Made by a program: the position numbers and the translations under genes. A DNA stretch of 64,000 bases from Phymatolithon calcareum (lineage: Eukaryota; Rhodophyta; Florideophyceae; Hapalidiales), in NCBI GenBank assembly GCA_977006965.1, contig OZ345382.1, forward strand, positions 1,426,001 through 1,490,000. The letters are read 5' to 3'. The notes beneath the pieces are model-generated. The model did not search any database, had not been told where the DNA came from, and saw only the letters and a program-made list of their open reading frames with translations. Within the stretch, counting starts at the first letter, position 1. Each line of letters opens with the position of its first letter. Shown here piece after piece: positions 51,860-62,259 of this stretch.

Positions 51860-53251
51860 ATGACGGACGGCAAGAAGCACGTTTCCATCGTCATCTGCGG
51901 CCATGTCGATGCCGGCAAATCGACGACCACCGGTCGTCTGATTTTCGAACTTGGAGGTATCTCTGAGCGAGAGATGCAGAAGCTGAAGGATGAGGCCAAG
52001 GCCCTCGGAAAGGAATCTTTCGCATTCGCTTTCTACATGGACAAGTCCAAGGAGGAGCGCGCCCGTGGTGTGACCATCGCCTGCACCACCAAGGAGTTCT
52101 ACACTGACTCTTACCATTACACCATCATTGACGCCCCCGGCCATCGTGATTTCATTAAGAACATGATTTCAGGTGCCTCCCAGGCTGATGTTGGTCTTCT
52201 CATGGTTCCGGCCGACGGTAACTTCATCACCTCCATCGCCAAGGGTGATCACAAGGCTGGCCAGGTTCAGGGTCAGACTCGTCAGCATGCTCGTCTTCTC
52301 AACCTTTTGGGTGTGAAGCAGCTCATCGTTGGAGTTAACAAGATGGATTGCGATGTCGCCAAGTACGGAAAGGATCGTTTCACTGAGATTAAGAACGAGG
52401 TCACCACTATGCTCATGAAGGTTGGCTGGAAGAAGGATTTCGTCGCCAAGAGCGTCCCTGTCATCCCGATCTCCGGGTGGGAGGGTGACAACCTCATCGC
52501 CAAGTCCTCCAACATGGATTGGTGGAAGGGCCATGATGTCCTTGTCGGCAAGGAGAAGGTTCACATCGACACCCTCTCCGATGCTCTCGAGAAGATGGTC
52601 AGGATTCCGGAGCGCCCGGTCGCCTCCAAGCTTCGCATGCCGGTGTCCGGTGTGTACAAGATTAAGGGTGTTGGTGATGTCATCACCGGCCGTGTCGAGC
52701 AGGGTTCCATTAAGCCTGAGGACCAGGTCCTCTTCCTTCCGACTCATACCACTTCCACTCCGTGCCAGGGTAAGGTGTTCTCCGTTGAGATGCATCACAA
52801 GAATGTCCCTGGCGCCGGCCCTGGTGACAACGTCGGTCTCAACATTAAGGGTCTCGACAAGCTCAACATGCCCCGTGTTGGTGATGTCATGATCCTCCAG
52901 AAGGATGACTCTCTCAAGCGTTGCGGTACCTTCACCGCACAGGTTCAGATCCTTGACCATCCCGGTCAGCTCAAGAAGGGTTACGCCCCAGTTGCTTTCG
53001 TCCGTACCGGCCGGTCTGCCTGCAAGATCACCAAGATCAACTGGAAGATGGGCAAGGAGACTGGAGGCGCCAAGGTCGAGGATCCCGATTACATCAAGGC
53101 TAATGAGGTCGCCGAGATCGTGTTCACCCCGCAGCAGCCGTTCGTTGTTGAGGGCTTCAAGCAATGCGAGGGTCTTGGACGTGTGGCCATCATGGAGGGC
53201 AACACCGTTGTAATGCTCGGTAAGGCCATAAAAGTTGAGTTCGCTGCATGA
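51860..53251 (+). CDS. tef1: Translation elongation factor 1-alpha
   Basis: 463 residues, no intron, normal family length. The GTPase brings aminoacyl-tRNA to the ribosome. G-motifs: GHVDAGKS (14-21), RGVTIACT around Thr72, DAPGH (91-95), NKMD (160-163); the three beta-barrel domains follow in order, with GYAPVAFVRTGR... in domain III. The segment FYMDKSKEERARGVTIACTT differs from the animal/fungal consensus (which has an ERGITIDIA-type sequence) and is the form I associate with red algae. Codon use is strongly biased to C-ending codons, as expected of a very highly expressed gene; this also produces a 422-codon open frame on the other strand. Confidence 0.97.
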   Translation: MTDGKKHVSIVICGHVDAGKSTTTGRLIFELGGISEREMQKLKDEAKALGKESFAFAFYMDKSKEERARGVTIACTTKEFYTDSYHYTIIDAPGHRDFIKNMISGASQADVGLLMVPADGNFITSIAKGDHKAGQVQGQTRQHARLLNLLGVKQLIVGVNKMDCDVAKYGKDRFTEIKNEVTTMLMKVGWKKDFVAKSVPVIPISGWEGDNLIAKSSNMDWWKGHDVLVGKEKVHIDTLSDALEKMVRIPERPVASKLRMPVSGVYKIKGVGDVITGRVEQGSIKPEDQVLFLPTHTTSTPCQGKVFSVEMHHKNVPGAGPGDNVGLNIKGLDKLNMPRVGDVMILQKDDSLKRCGTFTAQVQILDHPGQLKKGYAPVAFVRTGRSACKITKINWKMGKETGGAKVEDPDYIKANEVAEIVFTPQQPFVVEGFKQCEGLGRVAIMEGNTVVMLGKAIKVEFAA

Positions 53252-54750
53252 TGAAGCTGAAGAAGTTCCAAATTTTGTTTGGCGCTTTTTCGGTCCGCGT
53301 TTCTGGCAATCATTGGAGCAGTATTCTCTGGTCGAAGAAAGAGATGGACGTATCAGCAAGAGTTGCTCTCTATGGGCATTAATAAGGTCCTTCCTAACTT
53401 TTGGTGTTGTCTGTTGCATCTGTGGTCGGCTCTCCATTGTTCCGATGTTATCCAGAAGTGTTTTCTTAATGTACTAAGTAGTTGAATCTCACGTAACCCC
53501 GGTTAGTTTGCACTCTGGTCTAGATGGTATGAGTTTGGGCAGTTGTTAAAACATGTTTGCAAAATTGATCTTTGCCACCTTCGTCCTCACTGTGTACCTT
53601 ATTTTCACCGTGGTATCAATGTTGCTTTATGATGTCCAAGATGACGAACGCGCGTCTCGATTTCGACTTTGCCGAACATTCGTTCCAGTTCCTTACCGCA
53701 ATACTCACCATGCGCACAGTCTTTCGTTATGTGCGTACACTTTTTCCGGCAGCCCTGGCAGTTGAGTGTTTGACCTCGTCACACGCGGCTGTGGAGTCAG
53801 CAGTATTCTGTACATGAAGAGCGCGGTCCCTTTTCTTATCTTTTGCCAGACGTAGTAGTACGCTGCATGATGAAGTCTGAGTTGCGTGCATTTAGTTCGG
53901 TCTGAGTTTCCGTGCATGATGAAGTCGGAAGATTTTGGTGCAAAATTTGAAGTTGTTTTGATGCTATCAATGGTGCACAACCTTGTTTGGATAACTGGAG
54001 TCTACTGCACGACAATCGTCCGAGCTCATGTAGGCTGTCTTATAGAATCCGTAATCGTATAGAGTTGTCCTGAATGTGTTGTCTTGTGTTGATGATGAAC
54101 ACCTTTCTATGAGATATGACTTCGTTTAAATCTACCTCTTCGAGCATCCTACGGGAAAGTAGCATCGTAGACTACAGCATAAAACAATGCCCTCAACTAG
54201 ACAGCTTTGGAATCAGCCGAGAGAGGTCGTGAAAAGGCGTTTGCTTAAACTCTGCTGGAACGGGAGCAATATGGTACGGTTGTCCAAGACTAGAAAACTG
54301 GAAATGGCATGCACAGTCATCCCTACAGCAGTTGTTGAGCAATCATAGCAACTAGGAAGGAGTATCGATATTATTATATCAACTATATCAGGTAACGATA
54401 TATCATATCAAGCCTTGTTCAATATATCACGTGATATCGAATCATAACAGAAACGAGTGGATTTTACAAACATCCGAAAATAACTCGAAATGTTCGACTT
54501 TTTCTAAACAGAGACAAACATTTCGAAATATTCTCGGCGGCATGCAAAATTCATCTTGGTCATAGGAGCTGTTTCTCCAATAGACTACAGTACAAAGTTC
54601 AGCTACGATATGGTATGGTCCTCCAGAATACATCATTGATATATTACCTGAGTTAGGATTATCAGCTCCGGACGATTTCCGATTGATATTCTATCATACC
54701 ATTGAAATATTATCACGTTCTTCCTGGAATATCAATATTCATATCCCTAC
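53252..54750. other. Intergenic, nothing recognised
   Basis: The 12-base string tgcatgatgaag (present at the EF-1alpha stop) recurs near 53866 and 53914, a hint that the gene's tail was locally duplicated. An AT-rich region with many gatat/atatc runs lies at 54360-54440 and 54640-54750. No gene seen. Confidence 0.4.
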
Positions 54751-54757
54751 TGTTGGA

Positions 54758-54784
54758 AAAAATGACCACTGTAATGTCATTTTC
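54758..54784. repeat. Palindromic motif P1, copy 1
   Basis: aaaatgaccactgtaatgtcatttt-like; arms aaaatgac/gtcatttt. Confidence 0.6.
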
Positions 54785-54970
54785 TATTTTTTATTGCAAA
54801 TTCGTCCAAAATTCATTGTTGAGCATGAAATGAACAGGAATGGTAGCTTCTGACTTGTTTTATCCCTTCGCGAAGTCCGTTTAGCTAACAACGGCGCCAA
54901 TTTTGTACTAAAGACCTGGCATTGCCGAGCATGTGAGACTACTTTAGTTCTCCGTTTTGACGCAAAAAGT

Positions 54971-54996
54971 CAAATGATCGCTACAGTGGTCATTTG
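54971..54996. repeat. Palindromic motif P1, copy 2
   Basis: 26-base near-palindrome caaatgatcg...cagtggtcatttg. Confidence 0.65.
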
Positions 54997-55053
54997 AAAT
55001 GCACATAGTAACCACAACTATGATAAAACATGGTTTGCGCAATATTTATTTAT

Positions 55054-55214
55054 GAACGGTCATTTTTCGGTCGCCAAAACCACCTAAAACGTTCGGACTG
55101 GTTCGTGAACTGTCTAACACGGATGTAATCTACATTTAGTTGAGCTACGGACTTATGCCAGCGGTGGTGTATCTCAGCCACTAAACTTCGAACTTTTACC
55201 TTAAATGACCGTTC
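55054..55214. repeat. 12-bp inverted repeat related to P1
   Basis: gaacggtcattt at 55054-55065 and its exact reverse complement aaatgaccgttc at 55203-55214, 137 bases apart. Confidence 0.6.
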
Positions 55215-55681
55215 AAGGGCGTTGAATCACAGGCTGAATTTTAAACATTAAGCTTTAAAGACTGAGAACATAAGCTCATTAACCTCCCTTCTGTCTCTCG
55301 ATGTGGTAATTCTCCCATATTTTCTGGTTCTCTGTACGTTTTTACTTATTCTCCCATAAATCCAGTAAAATAGTGTGTGGGATCCAGCGTCTAAGAATTC
55401 TGGTCTGTTACTCATTCTAAATTCTAAGAGAACTCCTGGGAAGCACGAATATTATCTCATCCCCTCGGTATCTTCTCTCTTATACGTGGTGTAATTGTAG
55501 AAGATTCGTGCCACATACTCCAACAGCTTTCAAATCACCAGCTTTCGGTCGCACGCAAAGAGGCACATGACATGTCATACAAATGAAACATGCCCTTACG
55601 CGACTCCCACTCCGACTGCTGCCGCAAAGGCAGTAGTAGAATTTTTGTCCTTGAAAGAAACGCTGAGGATTATTGGTAACT

Positions 55682-56587
55682 TCAAGTCGCAGGTTTCTTA
55701 CCATCCGCAATATTATAAAATTCCAATCGCTTCCCTTTTCGGCTTAGCGCGAGTTCCTCGAGCCTCCGTTTTTCCTCTTTTGACACATGAGTGTCAACTG
55801 CATCGTCCTCATCTTCGATGCTCGATGAAACTTCGAGCAATTCTCGACGCACGTCCCACACAAAGGCCGGAAGAGATGGCACCGAATTTAGCTTGGCCCC
55901 AAATTCCTTCAAATTTCCAAAAGTGGTTCCGTCCGCCAGAACTTCAGACTTTTGGGACATAAGCCACGCTATGAACTCGTTGATCACCAATGTTTTAAGA
56001 GTCTGTGACACCAATTTTCGCTCCCATGCCAGCGATGACGTTATCGAACGTAACAGAGCTCTCGATTGCGCAGTTCTATCCACTCCCCCTTTCGTTTTAG
56101 AGCATTACCTCTGTAATCCGTGTTTGAATATCTTGATAGGAGGAAATGGCACGCTACAGATCACAAATGAATTCATATCTCTCCAAAACGGAAGCCCTCC
56201 TTCCAGAACCTTCTTTGTGTCAGAATCCGTGAAGTCGGGTATAGTTGGGCTCTGGACGTGAGCCCAGGGGAGCACAAATGACACAGGACTCAGAAGTGCA
56301 AGGTAGCAGAGTGCAATGATATTGCTTGGACAGTAGACCACAGCATTGAAAAGTACGCCACCTTCGGAGGCCGAAACGTACACTGAGAAATTAACCGACA
56401 GCACCACTATCTGGTGAAGAATTTGTCCGCTGTGCTCTTCGGGTATGTAGTTCAAGAACGATAACTCTCCATCTGTACAACACACTTTGTTGGTCGTTGC
56501 CCTCGTGATACATCTGTCAATGCTTGCACTTGAGACACTCGTCTTGATCTCCACGGCCGCTAAAGCTGTTCGAGAAAGACTTTGTTA
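55682..56587 (-). pseudogene. Unknown protein ORF, one in-frame stop, 5' truncated
   Basis: Two open frames in the same phase, 56105-56587 and 55682-56083, are separated by one TAA at 56105-56107. Together they would give about 300 residues. The first half is partly hydrophobic (LFNAVVYCPSNIIALCYLA); the second is polar and ends with a charged tail (EDEDDAVDTHVSKEEKRRLE). No ATG is found at the 5' end and the frame stops being open exactly where repeat R2 (56582-56652) begins, so the gene was probably cut by that repeat. No family recognised. It lies between copies of palindromic motif P1 (54971, 57393), so it may be cargo of an unrecognised element. Confidence 0.4.
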
Positions 56588-56652
56588 CACTCGCAGGGTC
56601 GGAAAAGTAGTCGGCACTCGCTCTCGCCAATTGTGGCTTGCTTGAGATGCGA
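56582..56652 (+). repeat. Dispersed repeat R2, copy 2
   Basis: Counterpart of 1001-1073. Confidence 0.7.
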
Positions 56653-56754
56653 ACCTTTACTCGCTGCGATGAGCGGTGCCTTATAAGCTATCGGATTCTC
56701 AACCTACTGGCTGGGGGTTGCATAGCACACCCCACGAATACCGACACTATCCTG

Positions 56755-57036
56755 TCACTGTTAGGTCTAACGTCTATCGTGATACACACGCGCGAGTCAG
56801 TGACCCAACTTGGCGATCTCTCGGGCCTCCCCTCCTGTGATGTCAGGTTTATCACTGTTAGGTCTAACGGCTACCGCGATACGCACGTGCGATTCAGTGA
56901 CCCAACTTGGCGATCTCACGGGCCTCCCCTCCTGTGATGTTTCTCTATCACTGTATTGTCTAATGGCTTCCGCGATACGCACGTGCGAGTCAGTGACCCA
57001 AGTTGGCGATCTCACGGGCCGGCCATCCTGTGATTA
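56755..57036. repeat. 96-97-bp tandem repeat, three units
   Basis: Units begin at 56755, 56852 and 56948 with tcactgt; each contains gtcagtgacccaa (or gattcagtgacccaa) and tggcgatctc. Divergence between units is about 10-15%. Confidence 0.9.
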
Positions 57037-57392
57037 GTTCGACTGTTGGGTCTGTCCGCTATTACGAGCTGACACTTGCTGGTGGCCACCCGACGTGGTC
57101 GCTCTATAGGATCTCCCCTAAGTCTTGTACTGTCAGTGTCTTTCTTAGCCTTCTTGTTCCGCCATTGACCGAGCTCGCATTGAAAGCCACTGTCTTGTTC
57201 GACAACAAGAGACACACACTGCAGTTTCAGATTGCTAGTGAGATGGCACAATTTGGAAACTGTGTCTCTGGTAACAGCGATAATTGCATGTTTCGGTACT
57301 GGTCCTACATGAAGTCAGGCTTCACGTTTGCACTTCGTATCATAAGCAGTGATAGAAAGTTCAAGGATTGTCGATGTCCAAGCAACTAGTTG

Positions 57393-57418
57393 CAAATGAC
57401 CACTGTAGAGGTCATTTC
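57393..57418. repeat. Palindromic motif P1, copy 3
   Basis: caaatgaccactgtagaggtcatttc, nearly its own reverse complement. Confidence 0.65.
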
Positions 57419-57455
57419 AGTTACGTAACCGTGTCATAAACTCGCCCCTGAAATC

Positions 57456-57481
57456 CAAATGAGCACTGCAGTGGTCATTTG
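57456..57481. repeat. Palindromic motif P1, copy 4
   Basis: caaatgagcactgcagtggtcatttg with one mismatch between arms. Confidence 0.65.
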
Positions 57482-57677
57482 GAACAGTTGGGATATCAGC
57501 TCCTAGAATTTACGTGATGCTCATTCCTAATATCCACCAATACCATTCAGGGCTTATAGATGAAGCATTATTATCATGGCGAGTTGGCTTTTAGAATGAT
57601 GCCGAATTGCAGGCTTGGAAGACGGAAATCCCGACGAGAAAACGATGGTGTTTGGAACTGAGGACACACAGCGTCTA

Positions 57678-58327
57678 TGTAACGCCTCACGGCGGTCCAG
57701 AGAGAGATAGATGGAATCGAGTGCAGCGTTAGCTAGGCAAAGATCAGAGGCGAGTTCACCGCGCGGCTTGTTCTTTTTCTTTCCGGCGGTGCTGCCTTTA
57801 TTACCGTATATCTAGAGAAGCAAATGAAAGGCAGTGTAGATGATGAATGTTTTCCAAACAGGGATTACCGAAGCAGCGAGAGGTATAGCACCCGACAGGT
57901 AGTCGTGGCGCAGACGACCGTCAGCGCTACGGGGGACAGCAAGCGCAGCTTGCATCGGCGTCCATTCGGCTGCCTTGTGGAGATAGCGAAAGGTCTTCGC
58001 AAAGGCGTCCCTTGTGTTAGCAAAGTGAGGCAGCGGAAGGTATCCACTTATGTGTCCATAGGGGAGCACCGGCCACTGCTGATACAGTGTAGGTACGGTG
58101 CGTGAGACAACGGAATGTATCCGCTTATGTGTCCATTGGAGGAGCACCGACCACTGCTGATACAGTGTAGATACGGTGCGCGAGTGGGCGCCCATTCCAG
58201 GGTCGCCCGGGGAAACTGATATGCATTGTTTTGATACCCTTCAGGAAACCGGCTTGATATCTCATACCCAACAATGTTGAAGACCGTTGACCGGCTTTAG
58301 CCACATGAGAGCAGAGAGGGTGTTACA
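57678..58327. mobile_element. Solo LTR (copy 2) with 5-bp target duplication
   Basis: TGTAACGCC...GTGTTACA, flanked on both sides by GTCTA (57673-57677 and 58328-58332). 650 bases; longer than the copy at 25063-25635 because a 77-base segment is duplicated in tandem (58027-58103 and 58104-58180). The retained target duplication shows it arose by recombination between the two LTRs of one inserted element. Confidence 0.93.
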
Positions 58328-58717
58328 GTCTATTCGATTCTGTCGCATTTGAACCGCCCTCTGCTATCTTCCACTTGACTTTCCTAGCCTTACGACATTA
58401 GAGTACAAGAGCCGAAAAACAAGCGACCCTATCCCTAGTAGGACCAACCCGCGCTATAGTGCAAAATATGCATGACATGACTTTCGTGATGTACTTCCTA
58501 TAACAACTTTTCTATTATGATTTAGTCGTTATGATATTTGTTGGAATTTTGTTGGAACTTTTAAATGTTGGAATGGAATTTTACTTTTTAATTTTAGTTT
58601 TCTTTTGTGGTCGAGAGGTACTAGGCTTAATATCCTTTAGATATTCTTCGACCTTACTCTGAGTTATTTGCTCAGCTTCAGAAAGCGAAAACCTATGAGG
58701 TCCAAGAAAACATAGTC

Positions 58718-58809
58718 ATTATAAGAGCTACATGCAAAATTAGGCCAGATTATGAGATTTGTAAAAGATATCATAATCTGAGCTAAGTTTCGCATGTAGC
58801 CCCTATAAT
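58718..58809. repeat. Long imperfect hairpin, arms of about 42 bases
   Basis: Arms 58718-58758 and 58768-58809 (attataagagctacatgc... against its reverse complement) with a 9-base loop and about 80-85% pairing. Could be a small MITE or the source of a small RNA precursor; nothing decides between them. Confidence 0.75.
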
Positions 58810-58848
58810 ATCTACGCTTTCTTCGACAACATAGGATTCCAGTTATGC

Positions 58849-58983
58849 TTACAGTGTAAGAATCTGTAAGCTGTAAGCAGCGGTTCTAGGGTTTGTTCTT
58901 GCTGATCCTTCATGGTGTAAGTACGCATCGAAACCTACGGTACTGTAATGACTGTAATGCTATCTGTAATGGCTTGCTGTAAA
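58849..58983 (+). repeat. Dispersed repeat R6, copy 1
   Basis: Rich in tgtaa/gtaagc words (ttacagtgtaa, gtaagctgtaagcag, gtactgtaatga, ttgctgtaaa); matches 61834-62026 in order. Confidence 0.6.
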
Positions 58984-59483
58984 TCAAGCTGTAATGAGAA
59001 ATTGAAGGGAGCTATTAGTATAGGAGTATGATAGTGGCGTTGGACGCCACAAGTGACCATCAGTAACCTGCTCGAAGGCTGTTTCTAGATTGAAATCATG
59101 CCGGAGAACAGCTGCATTAACATTTTGGTTCGAAAACCAGGAATCTACTCGGACAATTTCGTTACCGTTCGTGTCTACGTGCTTACTATGACTGCGCACG
59201 AATGCTTTCACTAGACCACATCAAGATTCGGCTGAATGATGTAGACAAGGATGGCACTCTGAAGGGTCGCCCACAAGTTTCGATGAGGTGCCAGATGAAG
59301 TTGCACAATCTTCCACATGTTCACTTGAACTGACGATAGTAGTCAGCAACAAGGTGGAACGCGTCGCAAACTTCAGCTGCGCTAATCGTCCTCGTTTGAG
59401 CTGGCCTCTTGTCGACGGCGGATACAACCAACAAGTGAAGCACGACACGCACATCTGTATTATCAATACTGATAATACAAATT
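58984..59483. other. Intergenic, nothing recognised
   Basis: Short ORFs on both strands without motifs. Confidence 0.4.
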
Positions 59484-60117
59484 TTAGAAAGCTTGATTAT
59501 GGAGTCCAAAGTTAGCATCCTTGTGGATATTAAAACCGCTTATCTGTGCGCCGAAAAGCACCTCTGACCTTTCCCCGTGTGAGTCGAGATGTACGCGACA
59601 GATCGGGAGGTGCATATTTTTCCTTCTGTGTTGCCTTTCCAAATCGAAGACGGTACAAATCGTGTCATCTTCACACACCAAGTGAGGCGCAAGGGGAAGA
59701 GCTACAGGCGATGATTGCTCTTCCTCGCAAGGACGCGCTGCGTCGATGTAGAATTTTTCCCATATCGCAGGTTGGTGCACGTTCTGTCCCAGAGCGCTCT
59801 GAAACTCGGCTCCTTCTGGGATAAGTCTCTTCATGATGCACCCACGGCCGGAGAATTCTGCTAAGAAGAACGCGCGGATCCCAGGATTTAAGCGAATTGG
59901 CTTCAACACGAATCCAGCGTTGCGGCCCCAATCTGCACCACGTTTTTGAATACAAGCGCGCCAACATTCGCGCACTTAAGCTGCGTTGATAGGTTGGTAC
60001 TGCGCCGCCGGAATTCTTTGCAATAATCGAGTCAATTAGACCTTTTCGGATTGTGCCCATAATGTTGACCCAGCAGCGAATCATGGCCTCGACATGCTCC
60101 ATGTCTCTCGTATCCAT
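59484..60117 (-). pseudogene. Possible decayed gene, product unknown
   Basis: ATG at 60117 opens about 45 plausible codons (DTRDMEHVEAMIRCWVNIMG, then KGLIDSIIAKNSGGAVPTYQ). The better frame then switches near 59980, through a TAA, to VRECWRACIQKRGADWGRNA and on to 59484 (about 160 codons, GFVLKPIRLNPGIRAFFLAE). An intron or a frameshift would explain the switch. No family recognised. Confidence 0.3.
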
Positions 60118-60363
60118 AATTGGTGGCTTTTATTGGAATCCATGAGCCAAGAGGTGAGTGTCTTAAATTTTAGTTAGCAAAAATATACGTCCTGAATTTT
60201 TCAAAAGCACTCATATAACTCTTAAACTTTCCAAGAGATTTCTGAAAGTTAATCAGATATATGGATTTAAAGTTAATTATTTAGTCAAAAAATAAAATTA
60301 TACAAAAACAATAATGCACTGAAATATTTTTCAACTTAATCAAATATCTTCAGCATCGCAAAA
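60118..60363. other. AT-rich flank of the minisatellite
   Basis: No gene. Very AT-rich from 60180 onward. Confidence 0.4.
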
Positions 60364-61513
60364 CATTTTCATTCATTTTCATTTTCATTCATTTTCATTC
60401 ATTTTCATTCATTTTCATTCAATTTCATTCATTTTCATTCATTTTCATTCATTTTCATTCATTTTCATTCATTTTCATTCATTTTCATTCATTTTCATTC
60501 ATTTTCATTCATTTTCATTCATTTTCATTCATTTTCATTCATTTTCATTCATTTTCATTCATTTTCATTCATTTTCATTCATTTTCATTCATTTTCATTC
60601 ATTTTCATTCATTTTCATTCATTTTCATTCATTTTCATTCATTTTCATTCATTTTCATTCATTTTCATTCATTTTCATTCATTTTCATTCATTTTCATTC
60701 ATTTTCATTCATTTTCATTCATTTTCATTCATTTTCATTCATTTTCATTCATTTTCATTCATTTTCATTCATTTTCATTCATTTTCATTCATTTTCATTC
60801 ATTTTCATTCATTTTCATTCATTTTCATTCATTTTCATTCATTTTCATTCATTTTCATTCATTTTCATTCATTTTCATTCATTTTCATTCATTTTCATTC
60901 ATTTTCATTCATTTTCATTCATTTTCATTCATTTTCATTCATTTTCATTCATTTTCATTCATTTTCATTCATTTTCATTCATTTTCATTCATTTTCATTC
61001 ATTTTCATTCATTTTCATTCATTTTCATTCATTTTCATTCATTTTCATTCATTTTCATTCATTTTCATTCATTTTCATTCATTTTCATTCATTTTCATTC
61101 ATTTTCATTCATTTTCATTCATTTTCATTCATTTTCATTCATTTTCATTCATTTTCATTCATTTTCATTCATTTTCATTCATTTTCATTCATTTTCATTC
61201 ATTTTCATTCATTTTCATTCATTTTCATTCATTTTCATTCATTTTCATTCATTTTCATTCATTTTCATTCATTTTCATTCATTTTCATTCATTTTCATTC
61301 ATTTTCATTCATTTTCATTCATTTTCATTCATTTTCATTCATTTTCATTCATTTTCATTCATTTTCATTCATTTTCATTCATTTTCATTCATTTTCATTC
61401 ATTTTCATTCATTTTCATTCATTTTCATTCATTTTCATTCATTTTCATTCATTTTCATTCATTTTCATTCATTTTCATTCATTTTCATTCATTTTCATTC
61501 ATTTTCATTCATT
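60364..61513. repeat. 10-bp minisatellite, about 114 units
   Basis: The unit attttcattc repeats in strict 10-base phase from 60381 to 61510, with a slightly irregular start (60364-60380) and, by eye, a single variant (aatttcattc at 60421). Such uniformity means recent expansion, active homogenisation, or an assembly artefact in copy number. Confidence 0.98.
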
Positions 61514-61833
61514 GAACTACAGAAAATACGTTCGGCGAACGCTTAAGGAAAGTAAACACTATGAACCATTCATATTTGATCCTTCTGTAAGAAAACTTTG
61601 CATTATGGTGGCATTGATTACCAGTAACACAATTTGGGTGTGAGATTGTGAAAAGCACTGGATTGTTCTTAGTTTTTGTATGTTAATTCCCTTGGAAAAA
61701 GCGTAAACTGCCGCGAATTGTCGACCTTTATAGAAAAAGAATCGGAACAAATAATTATTTAGTGAACGTTCGGATTGCGTGGCAATATGACAATTGGATA
61801 AATGGAACTTTCAGGAAGTTGTACTGTGAAGGG
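61514..61833. other. Intergenic, nothing recognised
   Basis: No gene seen. Confidence 0.4.
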
Positions 61834-62026
61834 TTACAGTGTAAACAATTGTAAGCTGTGAGCAGTGCATTAACAGTAGTTGACAGCTGTAAGCAATGTA
61901 TCACTGCTGAAAGTGCTTTACTGCTGCAAGCAAGAGTCTTAGGGCTTGCCTTGCTTGTCCTCGGACTCTTGGGAACGTATCTCAGCTTACAGTACTGTAA
62001 TGACATCAGTAATGCGTTGCTGTAAA
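61834..62026 (+). repeat. Dispersed repeat R6, copy 2
   Basis: Counterpart of 58849-58983, with extra gtaagc/ctgctg words in the middle. Confidence 0.6.
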
Positions 62027-62259
62027 CGTAAGATATGTGACGAGCTGGAGGCCAAACCGTTTCGTAAAGCATTTCAGAGAAGTACGATTTTTCGATTATT
62101 TTCTGTTCGCCCTCTTACTGTAACGAAAGAGTGAAAATTTATGTAGCACCATTCCGTGCTTGATCTTCACCATAGACAGGTTGGTTTTTTAAAAATTCGT
62201 AAGATCCTAGGAGTTCCTTGTCTGTAAGTCAGTGCAGTGCGCTTTTCACAGAGCCTATA

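Noticed and set aside
52169-53437. 422-codon open frame on the minus strand
   Set aside because: It is antisense to EF-1alpha and results from that gene's extreme preference for C-ending codons; its product is Leu/Gly/Asp-rich and matches nothing.
54360-54750. gatat-rich region as an inverted-repeat element
   Set aside because: Both sides are rich in gatat/atatc, but no consistent pair of arms could be aligned.
56075-56107. 33-base GTAATG...GATAG segment that would remove the TAA as a mini-intron
   Set aside because: In frame and tempting, but 33 bases is far below the 110-base intron seen in calnexin, and no second example supports such introns.
60364-61513. Could the repeat array be a CRISPR or telomere?
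   Set aside because: The unit is 10 bases with no spacers, and it is internal, not at a chromosome end; the sequence is not a telomere repeat.
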